Source of the DNA: Natrinema sp046097095
Lineage (GTDB): Archaea > Halobacteriota > Halobacteria > Halobacteriales > Natrialbaceae
Assembly (NCBI RefSeq): GCF_046097095.1
Contig: NZ_CP175698.1
Location: 1,798,001 to 1,862,000 of the forward strand
Direction of reading: 5' to 3'
DNA length: 64,000 nucleotides
In this document: piece by piece, positions 16,949 through 24,700 of the stretch
How positions within the stretch are numbered: position 1 is the first letter of the stretch
Layout: every line of letters starts with the position of its first letter
The notes under the pieces: model-generated
Database searches by the model: none
Told to the model about the DNA's origin: nothing
The model's input: only the letters and a program-made list of their open reading frames with translations
Made by a program: the position numbers and the translations under genes

Positions 16949-18571
16949 CTATGATGGTGTCTCCACGAAGCTCAAGTCAACACCCATATCGCTCTTGACA
17001 CTGAAGACGAGAGCCAAACACTCGTCTTCGCGAACCGGGAGCGTGGAGAAGTTGATAGTGGAGTGGTTACCGTTTTTGCTGAGAAGTATCTCCCGAATGT
17101 CGTTATCACGGTCAGGGTCGAAGCGGCTCCGCGATATAGGACGAATCTCCTGTTCGTCCTCTATTCCGCCGATTAGCAACGTTGTATCGTTCTGTATTTC
17201 CTTTGTGATTCTGTTAGCCAACTCGTCGTTGTCTATGCCGTTGAACCAATCTCGGGACTTATATTCGATGATACTGCCCTCTTCAGGGATGACGACACCT
17301 TCTGCATCAAGATTCTCAACGCATTTTTCTCCCAATTGACGGAAAAAGTGCGACTCCGGGCCTCCGAACCATTCGGAGGCCGTATCGAAAATGACGTACG
17401 ATACGATATTCGCCATCGTATCTCCAGTGTCGAAGTTCGATATTATCTGGTAAAGTTCGTTCAGTCGCTCGAAATCACCGTCGGCCTCATTATATACAAG
17501 GAACGGACCGATGGACTGCGGTTCCTCAGTGAAATCCGACCCTACGTGGTATAGCCGGGTTTCATCACCGTTGATGAACTTGGAGAGAAGTTCTAATCGC
17601 CAACCTGCTGAGAGGTCAATGAGCTTGTCTGCGAAGACAATATTGAATTCATCGTGTTCTTTCTTCAGGACGATTTCGCCGTCCAGTTCCTTTGTTACCT
17701 TCGAGTCGTAGTCAATAATATCGCCCTGCCATGCCCCAAGTGATTCGGTGAGGTTCCCATACTTAGTACGGTAGGTCTGTAAGTCGTAGTAGATGTTGTA
17801 GAACCCTTGGAGGAACTCGTCTACGGTATCGAATGACCGGCGTCCAAGCTTCACCTGGTCAACCGGGAACTCCTCGCCATCAGGAAAACGAAGAACGCCT
17901 GAGACCAGAGTATGCGTCTCGTCCAACAGGAACTTCTCTACGAACTCATCACGAGGATACTGAAAAATGCTTGTTGCATCCTTCTGACGGCAGTATATCT
18001 TCACATCGCCCGCTTCCTCAAAGGCAATTTCCTCCGGCTGAAGGCCTAGCCACTCGGAGAACGATTTTGTGTTCTGATTCCGCTCGAAGTGATAAGCAAC
18101 GATTCCGTCTCGTTCCCTTTTGAAACGGACGTACTTGTCCACGTTGTCCGTATCCAGCAGGCGTTCCAGAACATCCGCTTCCGTCGTAATTGTCTTTTCC
18201 TTGGAGTCAGTGTGGCAGATGATAACTGAGTTTGCCACGACGAGAAGCACTGCGTACTTACCGGGTTGGCGGGCCGTAGTGTAGAGGCTGTCGCAGAAAT
18301 TGTTGATGAGCGAGGAGTCAAACACCTCCGGTGGGTCAGGATAGTTTTCAAGGAGGTGGGTAAGCCACATCTCTGGATTGGCATCTAGTTCGAGGTCGGA
18401 TTCTACGGAACTAGGTTTAGTTTGACGGTCAAGACCCTTGATGACATCAAGAACATTCCGAACCTCAACCTCACTAGTAAGTGTTTGCTCGGTCAGTTCG
18501 GTCCCTTGTACCTCCTTGTATCGGAGGTAAACAGGGTCCGGTTCGGAGTTAACAATTTGGGTCTGACCCAT
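16949..18571 (-). CDS. Large unknown protein with possible AlbA_2/Schlafen-like C-terminus
   Basis: 540 aa with no signal peptide or membrane span. Residues 1-425 match nothing I recognise; they are mixed alpha/beta and acidic. From about residue 430 the sequence IIEYKSRDWF, ELANRITKEIQNDTTLLIGGIEDEQEI and ECLALVFSV resembles the AlbA_2 (Schlafen-like) fold, where an E-x-K segment is followed by a helix and a glycine-rich LIGG strand. Such domains occur in RNA/DNA-binding regulators and nucleases in defence loci. The match is by eye and weak. The gene stands alone, 240 bp from the next divergent gene. Confidence 0.55.
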   Translation of the reverse strand: MGQTQIVNSEPDPVYLRYKEVQGTELTEQTLTSEVEVRNVLDVIKGLDRQTKPSSVESDLELDANPEMWLTHLLENYPDPPEVFDSSLINNFCDSLYTTARQPGKYAVLLVVANSVIICHTDSKEKTITTEADVLERLLDTDNVDKYVRFKRERDGIVAYHFERNQNTKSFSEWLGLQPEEIAFEEAGDVKIYCRQKDATSIFQYPRDEFVEKFLLDETHTLVSGVLRFPDGEEFPVDQVKLGRRSFDTVDEFLQGFYNIYYDLQTYRTKYGNLTESLGAWQGDIIDYDSKVTKELDGEIVLKKEHDEFNIVFADKLIDLSAGWRLELLSKFINGDETRLYHVGSDFTEEPQSIGPFLVYNEADGDFERLNELYQIISNFDTGDTMANIVSYVIFDTASEWFGGPESHFFRQLGEKCVENLDAEGVVIPEEGSIIEYKSRDWFNGIDNDELANRITKEIQNDTTLLIGGIEDEQEIRPISRSRFDPDRDNDIREILLSKNGNHSTINFSTLPVREDECLALVFSVKSDMGVDLSFVETPS

Positions 18572-18811
18572 AGTTTACATCTGATGAGTCATGGTGGCGA
18601 CATAACGTTTTCTGATTATGCCACTTCTGGGAGTCAACAGGTGAAGCAACCTCTCTATGCTGGTGGTTCACGACTTGCTGACCTGACCGACATTCATCCG
18701 GGAGGTCTCGTGTGTAGAGCAGGTACCCCAGTGCAAGCGAATTGAGGCAGTCTCCGACGCACACTAACACGGATAGGCGCTCTTTTGCTCAAACCCCTCG
18801 TTCTGAAGAAT

Positions 18812-19228
18812 ATGGTTGTCGCTGAACTCGTTTTGAAGACTCCCGAACATATCCGTTTTCATAACGATGATACGGCACTCTGCGGGGCAGACTGTAACGA
18901 CGCAGACGCCCGAGTCGTGCATCACGACCGAGACCCCGTAGCGGATGCCTCGCTCCATCTCTGTCCTGACTGCGAAGATGAGTGGCTCAAGGTTGTAGAC
19001 ACTATCGAGCGCGAGGAAACCGTCCGCTGCGCAGTGGACCGTGCTGAGGACGGAGACATCTGGACATGTTGTGATGTCGTGGCCGCTGAGGACGCCCGTG
19101 CGCTCAACCATCCCGACGCTGACGGCCACGTACCAGTCTGCCCAGACTGCTACGAGTGGCTGCTGAGCTATCCAGGGAATGACATCAGTAGTCCCTACGA
19201 AGATGCTACTTCGTGGACTGTGGAGTGA
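18812..19228 (+). CDS. Cys-rich hypothetical protein
   Basis: 138 aa counted from MVVAELVLKTPEH. It contains paired Cys motifs: C-x3-C near residues 24-28 (CGADC), CPDC near ~50, WTCC near 86, and CPDCYEWLL near 110. These could build two zinc sites arranged as an internal repeat: each half has an upstream Cys pair, a D(A)xALNH/RVVHHD segment and then CPDC. It is a known style of small haloarchaeal mobile-element protein, but the function is unknown. An ATG at 18785 would add nine residues. Confidence 0.6.
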   Translation: MVVAELVLKTPEHIRFHNDDTALCGADCNDADARVVHHDRDPVADASLHLCPDCEDEWLKVVDTIEREETVRCAVDRAEDGDIWTCCDVVAAEDARALNHPDADGHVPVCPDCYEWLLSYPGNDISSPYEDATSWTVE

Positions 19229-19278
19229 AATTCGCGATACTCCGTCAACCTGTGTTACAAATCCAATCGGAGTAACAC

Positions 19279-19288
19279 ATATAAGTCA
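19279..19288 (+). promoter_or_regulatory. TATA box for the coiled-coil gene
   Basis: ATATAAGTCA-type box centred about 24 bases before ATG 19307. Confidence 0.5.
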
Positions 19289-19306
19289 TACGACCAATCG
19301 CAATGT

Positions 19307-19921
19307 ATGGCAAAGCGAAAGACCCGCAGCGTCAGTCTGCCGCCAGACCTCGATGAGTACGCCAGCCAACTGGACAACTTCTCCGGCTTCGTCCGCGAAC
19401 AGTTGGAGGAACATCGTGCGGCCCACCAGATGACCGCAGAAGAGCGCATCCAACGGCAGCTTGAAGAGCGCAAAGAAGAGAAGCGTGAAGTCGAACAGAA
19501 GGAGCAGCGACTGGACGGCGAAATTGCAGAACTCGAAGCTAAGCTCGAACATCACCGAGGACGGCGTAACGAGACGTACGAAGAGGTCCTAAACCTCTTC
19601 CACGGGGTCGTCCGCAAAGAGGAGCAGTATCAGGAGAAGCGCATCAAGAACGGAAAGAACCCGACTGACCTGCCTCGGGATGACCTGCTTGACATCTACC
19701 ATACGTGCGACCTCCACGCTATCAATCCAAATGGAGTCCCAATCGGGGAGTATGTGACTGATGACCTCGAAGATGCCAGTCTCCCAACCGACGTGTTCCA
19801 GACAGGCCGCGACGTAACCGAAGATGAGGTTGATGCTGCCGAAGACCTGTTCAACGGACTGACGCCGCGAGAGGAGCACGAGGTTGAGGCTGCGCTGGAC
19901 GAGTACTTCGACGGCGAGTAG
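19307..19921 (+). CDS. Coiled-coil protein with RHH-like N-terminus
   Basis: 204 aa. The N-terminus (KTRSVSLPPDLDEYASQLDNFSGFVREQLEEHRA) has the strand-helix-helix pattern of a ribbon-helix-helix DNA-binding domain. Residues ~45-100 are a long, highly charged helix, probably a coiled coil. The last third is acidic and ends EEHEVEAALDEYFDGE. The combination resembles small plasmid or virus regulators and partition accessory proteins. The gene is followed by a 379-bp gene-free stretch with inverted repeats, which could hold sites it binds (inference). Confidence 0.6.
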   Translation: MAKRKTRSVSLPPDLDEYASQLDNFSGFVREQLEEHRAAHQMTAEERIQRQLEERKEEKREVEQKEQRLDGEIAELEAKLEHHRGRRNETYEEVLNLFHGVVRKEEQYQEKRIKNGKNPTDLPRDDLLDIYHTCDLHAINPNGVPIGEYVTDDLEDASLPTDVFQTGRDVTEDEVDAAEDLFNGLTPREEHEVEAALDEYFDGE

Positions 19922-20300
19922 ACACACTTCTTTTCCCGGCCCTAGCGGAACGAGCGTAGCGAGTGAAGCGATGAAGCACTAGCGTACTGAGTTAACCGTG
20001 ATACTGGTGTGATGTATGCTAACACGGTTTGGTTGTACGAAGGTAGTAGTGCGTAGTGTGTGTTACGTGTTACAGTACTGTAATAATAATACAGGGTAGA
20101 GCCATGCTTCGATTTCACGGATTTAGACATAGGTGTAACAATAACACAGCGGTGTAACACGTAACAACGGTGGAGGGACACACTCGCTCGCAGTCGCTCT
20201 GTGGTTCAGGAGTAAAAATCATCGCCCGTTCGTTGGAACGGACGGTAAGAGCATCATCAGCATCTTCGAAGTTGGATGGCTAAGGTGTTCCTCTACTTTG
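19922..20300. other. 379-bp gene-free, AT-richer stretch of the element
   Basis: No convincing gene on either strand. It contains a 14-bp inverted repeat pair, a separate 14-bp palindrome (20070-20083), a further GTGTAACA copy near 20133, and runs such as AATAATAAT. It looks regulatory or replicative rather than coding; GC is well below the flanks. Confidence 0.55.
20061..20166. repeat. 14-bp inverted repeats in the element's non-coding region
   Basis: TGTTACGTGTTACA at 20061-20074 is the exact reverse complement of TGTAACACGTAACA at 20153-20166. Between them lie an overlapping perfect palindrome TTACAGTACTGTAA (20070-20083) and a partial copy (GTGTAACA). Clustered short repeats in an AT-rich gap resemble binding sites for a replication or partition protein, or a regulator. 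Confidence 0.7.
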
Positions 20301-20570
20301 TTAGTCGTCGGCGGTCGCGGTGAACGCCGAGAGGGACTCCTGCTTCGCTTCGACCGGCTCAACTCGCTGCGCGAAGTGGTGAAACATAATAGCCTCTCGA
20401 ATGTGGCGGCAGCGGTGCTCTTCAGGCGTCTTATGATGGATACTCGTTAAACGGTCGTGATAGTCCTCGCACTCGCACTCAACCTCTTCCCACGGGTGGA
20501 CCTCGTTCTCATCGGCCTCAGTTAGAACGACCTGGAACGCCTCCACTCGATAGTAGTGTTCACGCGGCAT
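20301..20570 (-). CDS. SWIM zinc-finger protein
   Basis: 89 aa. The CxC...CxH ligand pattern of a SWIM zinc finger is present: CECEDYHDRL, then HRCRHIREAI about 20 residues later. The N-terminus (REHYYRVEAFQVVLTEADENEVHPW) forms the strands usual before the finger. SWIM domains bind DNA or protein and are often found singly in haloarchaeal mobile elements. The start MPREHYY is preferred over a longer frame without family likeness. Confidence 0.7.
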   Translation of the reverse strand: MPREHYYRVEAFQVVLTEADENEVHPWEEVECECEDYHDRLTSIHHKTPEEHRCRHIREAIMFHHFAQRVEPVEAKQESLSAFTATADD

Positions 20571-20679
20571 CAGTAGTGACGACTGACGCCACCGGTGAGG
20601 ATAAAGCAGACATCTTCTTTCCCCGTAACTCCTTTGCACGGAACCTGAACCGTTGCACTCCCTCTGCGTCCTTTTTGGT

Positions 20680-20841
20680 ATGGAACACGACCGAGAGTGG
20701 GTCCCCAACCAGTACGAACCGTGTGAGGATGAAGACGACCCCGGGTGGCACGTTTGCCTTTGGTGTGGCGCGAAGGTCTATATCGGCGCGGAGAACAAGT
20801 CAGATGCTGTGCGCCACGAGGAACGGTGCGAGTTCCGTTAG
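20680..20841 (+). CDS. Small single zinc-finger protein
   Basis: 53 aa. CLWCGAKVYIGAENKSDAVR is followed by HEERC, giving a CxxC...HxxxC zinc finger. The N-terminus is acidic (MEHDREWVPNQYEPCEDEDD). Its stop overlaps the integrase stop by a few bases in convergent orientation. The finger pattern makes a real gene likely despite the size. Confidence 0.6.
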   Translation: MEHDREWVPNQYEPCEDEDDPGWHVCLWCGAKVYIGAENKSDAVRHEERCEFR

Positions 20842-21980
20842 TCAGGGCCGTACTTCTTTAGGTCGGCCAGTCCTGCACGGTCACCGTCCTCTACGTACTT
20901 TTCCTCGGTTATTTTCACCGATTTGTGCCCCAAGGCGCGCGAAATCTCGTAAATCCCCGCCTCCGTCTCGTTCGCAAGATACGTTCCGAGCGCGACCCTG
21001 AGGTTATGTGCCGAAATCTTCCAGCGGTTCGGAATCGGCTCGTCATTCTCATCGAGCGGGGCATTCGCATCCGCATAGAGCGCCCTGTTAACTCCTGCGT
21101 TGCAGGCGGCTTTGACGACAACCTCGTTGATACTTTCGCCTTCCATCTTCCCACCGGAGCGGTTCACCCATAACCAGCGATTGTCGGGGTCGCCGTTCGT
21201 GTACGCATCTCTATCAACGTCTAGCCAGAGGTCCATCAGGCCATCAAGCGACTTTTGCCAAGCGACCGTCCGCTTCGTCCCGTTCTTCGCAACGGATGCA
21301 CGTACGACGACCTCGCGAGTATCTCGGTTGATGTCATCCAAGGTTAGGTCGGCAGCTTCACCGCGACGAAGACCCGTCTGATACAAAAATCGGATGAGGG
21401 TCTGGTTGCGATGCCGGGGAACACCGACGTTTTCAAGCATCAGTTCGATTTCATCCCGACTCGGGGCGTAGTCCTCACCGTCTTCGAGGTGCTTCGACTG
21501 TTCCGTACTCTTCGTGATTCCGAACCTGGTTCGCTTCACCTCGTCCCACTTTTCCATCGGGTTGTCGTCGATTTTCCCGCTCCGTCGAAGGTCATCGTAC
21601 AGGTTGTAGATTTGCTTCCAACGGTTCTGCGGCGTGGTCCCGTTAAACCGCTCTACGAGAGTAAAACCAAGGAGTTTGGCGTGTTCTGCGGTGAAGTCCG
21701 TCACTTTCTCCAATCCAACTTCCACCTCTACTTTCTCACCACCGTCCGACCTGCCTTCATCATCCTCTTCGGCGTTTTTGAGGAGAATATCATCATCCGG
21801 GTCAACGGGGATTTCATCCAGATAGTGGTCGAACCACCTCAAGTCCTTGATATAGGCTTCAGCAGTTTTCTTACTCCGAACTTCGTCATTTTCATTGGAT
21901 GACGATAGGCGGAGGTCGCGGGCTCGACGTTGGATTGCAGGGCGACACTCCGAATCACTACGGTAAGTTCGTCTCGGCAT
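20838..21980 (-). CDS. Tyrosine recombinase (integrase)
   Basis: 380 aa. All main catalytic residues are visible: Arg205 in TGLRRGEAADL, His325 and Arg328 in SAHNLRVALG, His352 in ALGHKSVKI and Tyr362 in EEKYVE; a Lys in VAKNGTKR may complete the set. Residues ~35-130 form the helical SAM-like core-binding domain (TAEAYIKDLRWFDHYLDEI). It should integrate and excise the element between the two ferredoxin-derived repeats. The start codon directly abuts the stop of the ribbon-helix-helix gene upstream, so they form one operon. Confidence 0.92.
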   Translation of the reverse strand: MPRRTYRSDSECRPAIQRRARDLRLSSSNENDEVRSKKTAEAYIKDLRWFDHYLDEIPVDPDDDILLKNAEEDDEGRSDGGEKVEVEVGLEKVTDFTAEHAKLLGFTLVERFNGTTPQNRWKQIYNLYDDLRRSGKIDDNPMEKWDEVKRTRFGITKSTEQSKHLEDGEDYAPSRDEIELMLENVGVPRHRNQTLIRFLYQTGLRRGEAADLTLDDINRDTREVVVRASVAKNGTKRTVAWQKSLDGLMDLWLDVDRDAYTNGDPDNRWLWVNRSGGKMEGESINEVVVKAACNAGVNRALYADANAPLDENDEPIPNRWKISAHNLRVALGTYLANETEAGIYEISRALGHKSVKITEEKYVEDGDRAGLADLKKYGPD

Positions 21981-22586
21981 TTATTGGGTCTTGTAGTAAC
22001 GGCGTTCGGAAACTCCGACATTCTCGCTGTACCCTTCCCCTTCGACAGGCACGTCGCCACCTCCTTCGAGTACGTCGTACTGGACATCTGGCTTGAAGTA
22101 TTCGAGCATCCGAGCGCAGGCTCGACGTGCTACAGGGACATCCACATCGTAGTAATTAGCCCACGCTGACGGGGTTGAGAGCGATTGGGCGAGCGAGTAG
22201 TCATCATCGGCTGTCGTGGTACCAACTTCCCACAGACTGGGCAACTCAGAGGCGTCTGTCGCTGTCGGGAGCGACCTGAAGATGTCTCGGGCGAGTTTGT
22301 CTATCTCGTCATCGTTGTTCGTGTGCGAGTCGATTGCGAGGATGTGGCTTTCCATCCTATCCAGACGCTCGTGTACGTCCGAGAGCGCAACATCAACCGC
22401 ATCTGTAATTTCCTCGGAGTCAATGGTTGCCGTTTCCTCGTCGTCTGTTCGGATGTGCCGGAGAAGAGCGAGGCGACCGAAGTCGCTCAACGAGGCCGTC
22501 TCGTTACTCTCGTCAAGGTGTTCCTCTATTTCCTCTTTTTCAGAAGGTGTGAGGCGTACTTTGATGGTTTTCGAGCGGTTCGGCAT
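21981..22586 (-). CDS. Ribbon-helix-helix protein, integrase partner
   Basis: 201 aa. Residues 5-50 (SKTIKVRLTPSEKEEIEEHL, then SLSDFGRLALLRHIR) match a ribbon-helix-helix DNA-binding domain. A helical region and a C-terminal part (STPSAWANYYDVDVPVARRACARMLEY) follow, with no known domain. The gene ends at the integrase start with zero spacing and begins 64 bp inside the right repeat. It is therefore a good candidate for a recombination directionality factor or a repressor of the integrase operon (inference from position). Confidence 0.75.
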   Translation of the reverse strand: MPNRSKTIKVRLTPSEKEEIEEHLDESNETASLSDFGRLALLRHIRTDDEETATIDSEEITDAVDVALSDVHERLDRMESHILAIDSHTNNDDEIDKLARDIFRSLPTATDASELPSLWEVGTTTADDDYSLAQSLSTPSAWANYYDVDVPVARRACARMLEYFKPDVQYDVLEGGGDVPVEGEGYSENVGVSERRYYKTQ

Positions 22587-22649
22587 AGTGGATAATCAGA
22601 CAAATTCCATGATATTAACTGTACCCATTCTGTCCCCAGAATTGAGGTG

Positions 22650-22666
22650 AGAACCGCGTCATTTAA
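22650..22666 (+). repeat. attR: direct repeat of the ferredoxin 3' end
   Basis: AGAACCGCGTCATTTAA repeats the end of the ferredoxin gene with one silent difference (ATT for ATC, both Ile). GC-rich core-type sequence resumes just to its right. No gene reads through it here. Confidence 0.85.
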
Positions 22667-22884
22667 AGCTGCGCCGTGGCCGCTGGCCACAGACACGTTT
22701 TTTCGGAGCCTCTATCCCGTTCACGCGCACTCCCGGCTTTCGGTCTCGCGGCGGTCGGCTCGCGTCCCGGCGTCGACCGTCCGTTCCTCGAGGTCGATCC
22801 GAACGGGGACACCGACGCCGCCGGATCGCCCCGTTCTCGAGTCGGGCCGAAAACGTAACGGCATCGCGCTTCGGAGACTCCGTC

Positions 22885-23898
22885 GTGACGCTCGCTGGTG
22901 TCGCGGCGACCGGCCCGGACCTGCTTCGGCTGCTCGCCGTCCCCGTCTTCGCCTGGACCGCCGTCCGCGATATCGAGACCAGACGTGTCTCGAGTGCCGT
23001 CTGGATTCCTCTCTCGCTGCTCGGGACCGCGTTGCTCGTCTGGGACGGCTGGCTGGCCTGGAACGCGGGCCAGTCCGTCTGGACGTACGAGTTTCTGCTC
23101 CCGACGGCGATCAGCGTCGGGCTGGTCGTCCCGATTGCCTACCTGTTCTGGTGGGTCGGCGGCTTCGGCGGGGCCGACGCGAAGGCGCTGCTCGTCCTCG
23201 CCGTCCTCTTTCCGACGTTTCCCGAATACGCGCTCGGTTCGTGGTCGTTTCCACTGGAGACGCCTCCGATTGGTGCGTTCTCGTTTACGATCCTGACGAA
23301 CACCGTGCTCGTCGGAATCGCCTTGCCGCTCGTCCTCGCCGTTCGCAACGCCGTCGCGGGTCGGATCGCGCCGGTGATGTTCGTCGGCTGGCCGACCTCG
23401 TGGGGACGGATTCCCGAAACCCACGGTCGCCTGCTCGAGACCACGTCGGGGCTCTCTCGGGGCGGTCTCGACCTCGACGCCTTGCGGATGTACCTCCGCT
23501 GGCGGGGGCTCACGCTCGCCGAGTTGCGCGATGAGCCCAACCGGTACCGCGACCCGGCGACGCTGCCCGCTGAGCCGAACCCGCCGACCGACGGCGCGGT
23601 GACCGCTGACGTGCAGACGCGCAGTGACGGCGGCCCCCTCGAGACGAGCGCCGACGACCGGGCTGCGGCGGGGATCGCTGCCGAGTCGGACGATCCGTGG
23701 GGGGCCGCGGCCTTCCTCGAGGACATCGAGGGTACGGCTTACGGCACGACCCCCGAAACGCTTCGCGACGGGCTCGAGGTGCTCGCGACCGAGGAGACGG
23801 TCTGGATCTCGCCGGGGACGCCGTTTCTCGTGCCGATCTTCGCGGGGCTGTTGCTCGCCCTGATCTACGGCGACCTCCTCCTTGGCACGCTACTCTAA
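22885..23898 (+). CDS. Prepilin/preflagellin peptidase, A24 family (PibD-like)
   Basis: 337 aa with about six N-terminal membrane spans, a hydrophilic region (~210-300) and a last span. The two catalytic Asp motifs of GxGD-type aspartic proteases are present: AVRDIETRRVS (about residue 31) and GGFGGADAKALLVLA (about residue 93). The family cleaves class III signal peptides of archaellins and type IV pilins at the cytoplasmic face. Start GTG follows a poor local alternative. The C-terminal hydrophilic extension is typical of haloarchaeal members. The 218 bp before it hold no gene. Confidence 0.87.
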   Translation: MTLAGVAATGPDLLRLLAVPVFAWTAVRDIETRRVSSAVWIPLSLLGTALLVWDGWLAWNAGQSVWTYEFLLPTAISVGLVVPIAYLFWWVGGFGGADAKALLVLAVLFPTFPEYALGSWSFPLETPPIGAFSFTILTNTVLVGIALPLVLAVRNAVAGRIAPVMFVGWPTSWGRIPETHGRLLETTSGLSRGGLDLDALRMYLRWRGLTLAELRDEPNRYRDPATLPAEPNPPTDGAVTADVQTRSDGGPLETSADDRAAAGIAAESDDPWGAAAFLEDIEGTAYGTTPETLRDGLEVLATEETVWISPGTPFLVPIFAGLLLALIYGDLLLGTLL

Positions 23899-23899
23899 A

Positions 23900-24127
23900 T
23901 CACAGCGTTCGCTCGTACAGCGGCACGAGCGCCGTCCAGAAGAGCACGAACGCGGTGCCGACGCCGATCAGCGCCAGCCACGGATCGCCCCTGCCGGTCG
24001 GGGCACCGGTCGAGAGAAGGGCAAAGATGCTCGCAAACAGGAGGAGACAGACGAGGACGCTACCGAGTTCGAGGATCGCGGCGACGGGATACTCGCGAAT
24101 CCGGGCGGCGATGCCGGCGAGGGTCAT
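23900..24127 (-). CDS. Small membrane protein
   Basis: 75 aa with two clear membrane spans (VAAILELGSVLVCLLLFASI and WLALIGVGTAFVLFWTALV). It ends one base from the prepilin peptidase stop on the other strand. No family recognised. Confidence 0.6.
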   Translation of the reverse strand: MTLAGIAARIREYPVAAILELGSVLVCLLLFASIFALLSTGAPTGRGDPWLALIGVGTAFVLFWTALVPLYERTL

Positions 24128-24204
24128 ACACGAGACTCGGCGGGTGACGGGAAAAACGTCACGGCGGTTCGGGCGTCGCGTCTCCTGTCATCCTGCCGGG
24201 TTAG

Positions 24205-24624
24205 TCACGCTCGAGACTCGATCTCGCCGGCGATCTCGTCGAGTCGGTCGTCGTCGATCTCTTCTTGCCCGCCGAACATGGCGTGGATCGGCCCGCCGCC
24301 GTCGCCCTCGAACCGCGGGACGATGTGACAGTGGACGTGGGGCACTTCTTGGCCGGCTTCTTCGCCGTTGTTGAACGCGACGGTGGTCGCGTCGGCGTCG
24401 ACGCTCTCCTCGACGGCCGGGACCATACGATGGACCGTGGCATAGAGCTCCTCCGCGACGTCTGCTGGCACGTCGTTCAGCCGCTCGTACTCGTCTTTCG
24501 GAATGACAAGCGTGTGCCCCGGTGCCAGCGGATTGGCGTCCAGAAAGGCGAGCGTCGTCTCGTCTTCGTACACGACTCGCGCGGGGATCTCCCCCTCGAC
24601 GATCTGGCTGAAGATCGTACTCAT
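24205..24624 (-). CDS. HIT-family nucleotide hydrolase
   Basis: 139 aa, standard for HINT-type proteins. The histidine triad is HVHCHIVPR (about residues 100-108), and the N-terminal CxxC of bacterial homologues is absent (STIFSQIVEGEIPARVV). The conserved LAFLDANPLAPGHTLVIPK segment is present. Such enzymes hydrolyse nucleoside phosphoramidates or dinucleoside polyphosphates in the cytoplasm. The GGPIHAMFGGQEE insert near the C-terminus is common in haloarchaea. Confidence 0.93.
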   Translation of the reverse strand: MSTIFSQIVEGEIPARVVYEDETTLAFLDANPLAPGHTLVIPKDEYERLNDVPADVAEELYATVHRMVPAVEESVDADATTVAFNNGEEAGQEVPHVHCHIVPRFEGDGGGPIHAMFGGQEEIDDDRLDEIAGEIESRA

Positions 24625-24700
24625 ACGCGAGTATCCGTCGGCGCTCCGTATGAAGGTTTCCCGACTATTCGGCCGCGTTGCCGGTCTTCGGTCGGTCCGT

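Larger units (their letters stand above)
10693..22666. mobile_element. Integrative element inserted at the 3' end of the ferredoxin gene
   Basis: About 12 kb bounded by a 17-bp direct repeat (10693-10709 and 22650-22666, one mismatch). The right end holds a ribbon-helix-helix gene and a tyrosine recombinase; the interior holds a winged-helix protein, response regulator, Mrr-like nuclease, DNA methyltransferase, a 540-aa unknown protein and several small Cys-rich proteins. Base composition is visibly less GC-rich than both flanks and codon choice is more mixed. No capsid, packaging ATPase or clear replication initiator is recognisable, so it could be a cryptic provirus, an integrated plasmid or a defence-type island. 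The ferredoxin 3' end is recreated at the left junction. Confidence 0.85.

Noticed and set aside
20580..20690. Plus-strand frame between the SWIM gene and the 53-aa finger gene
   Set aside because: No motif and poor composition; it appears to be the divergent promoter region.
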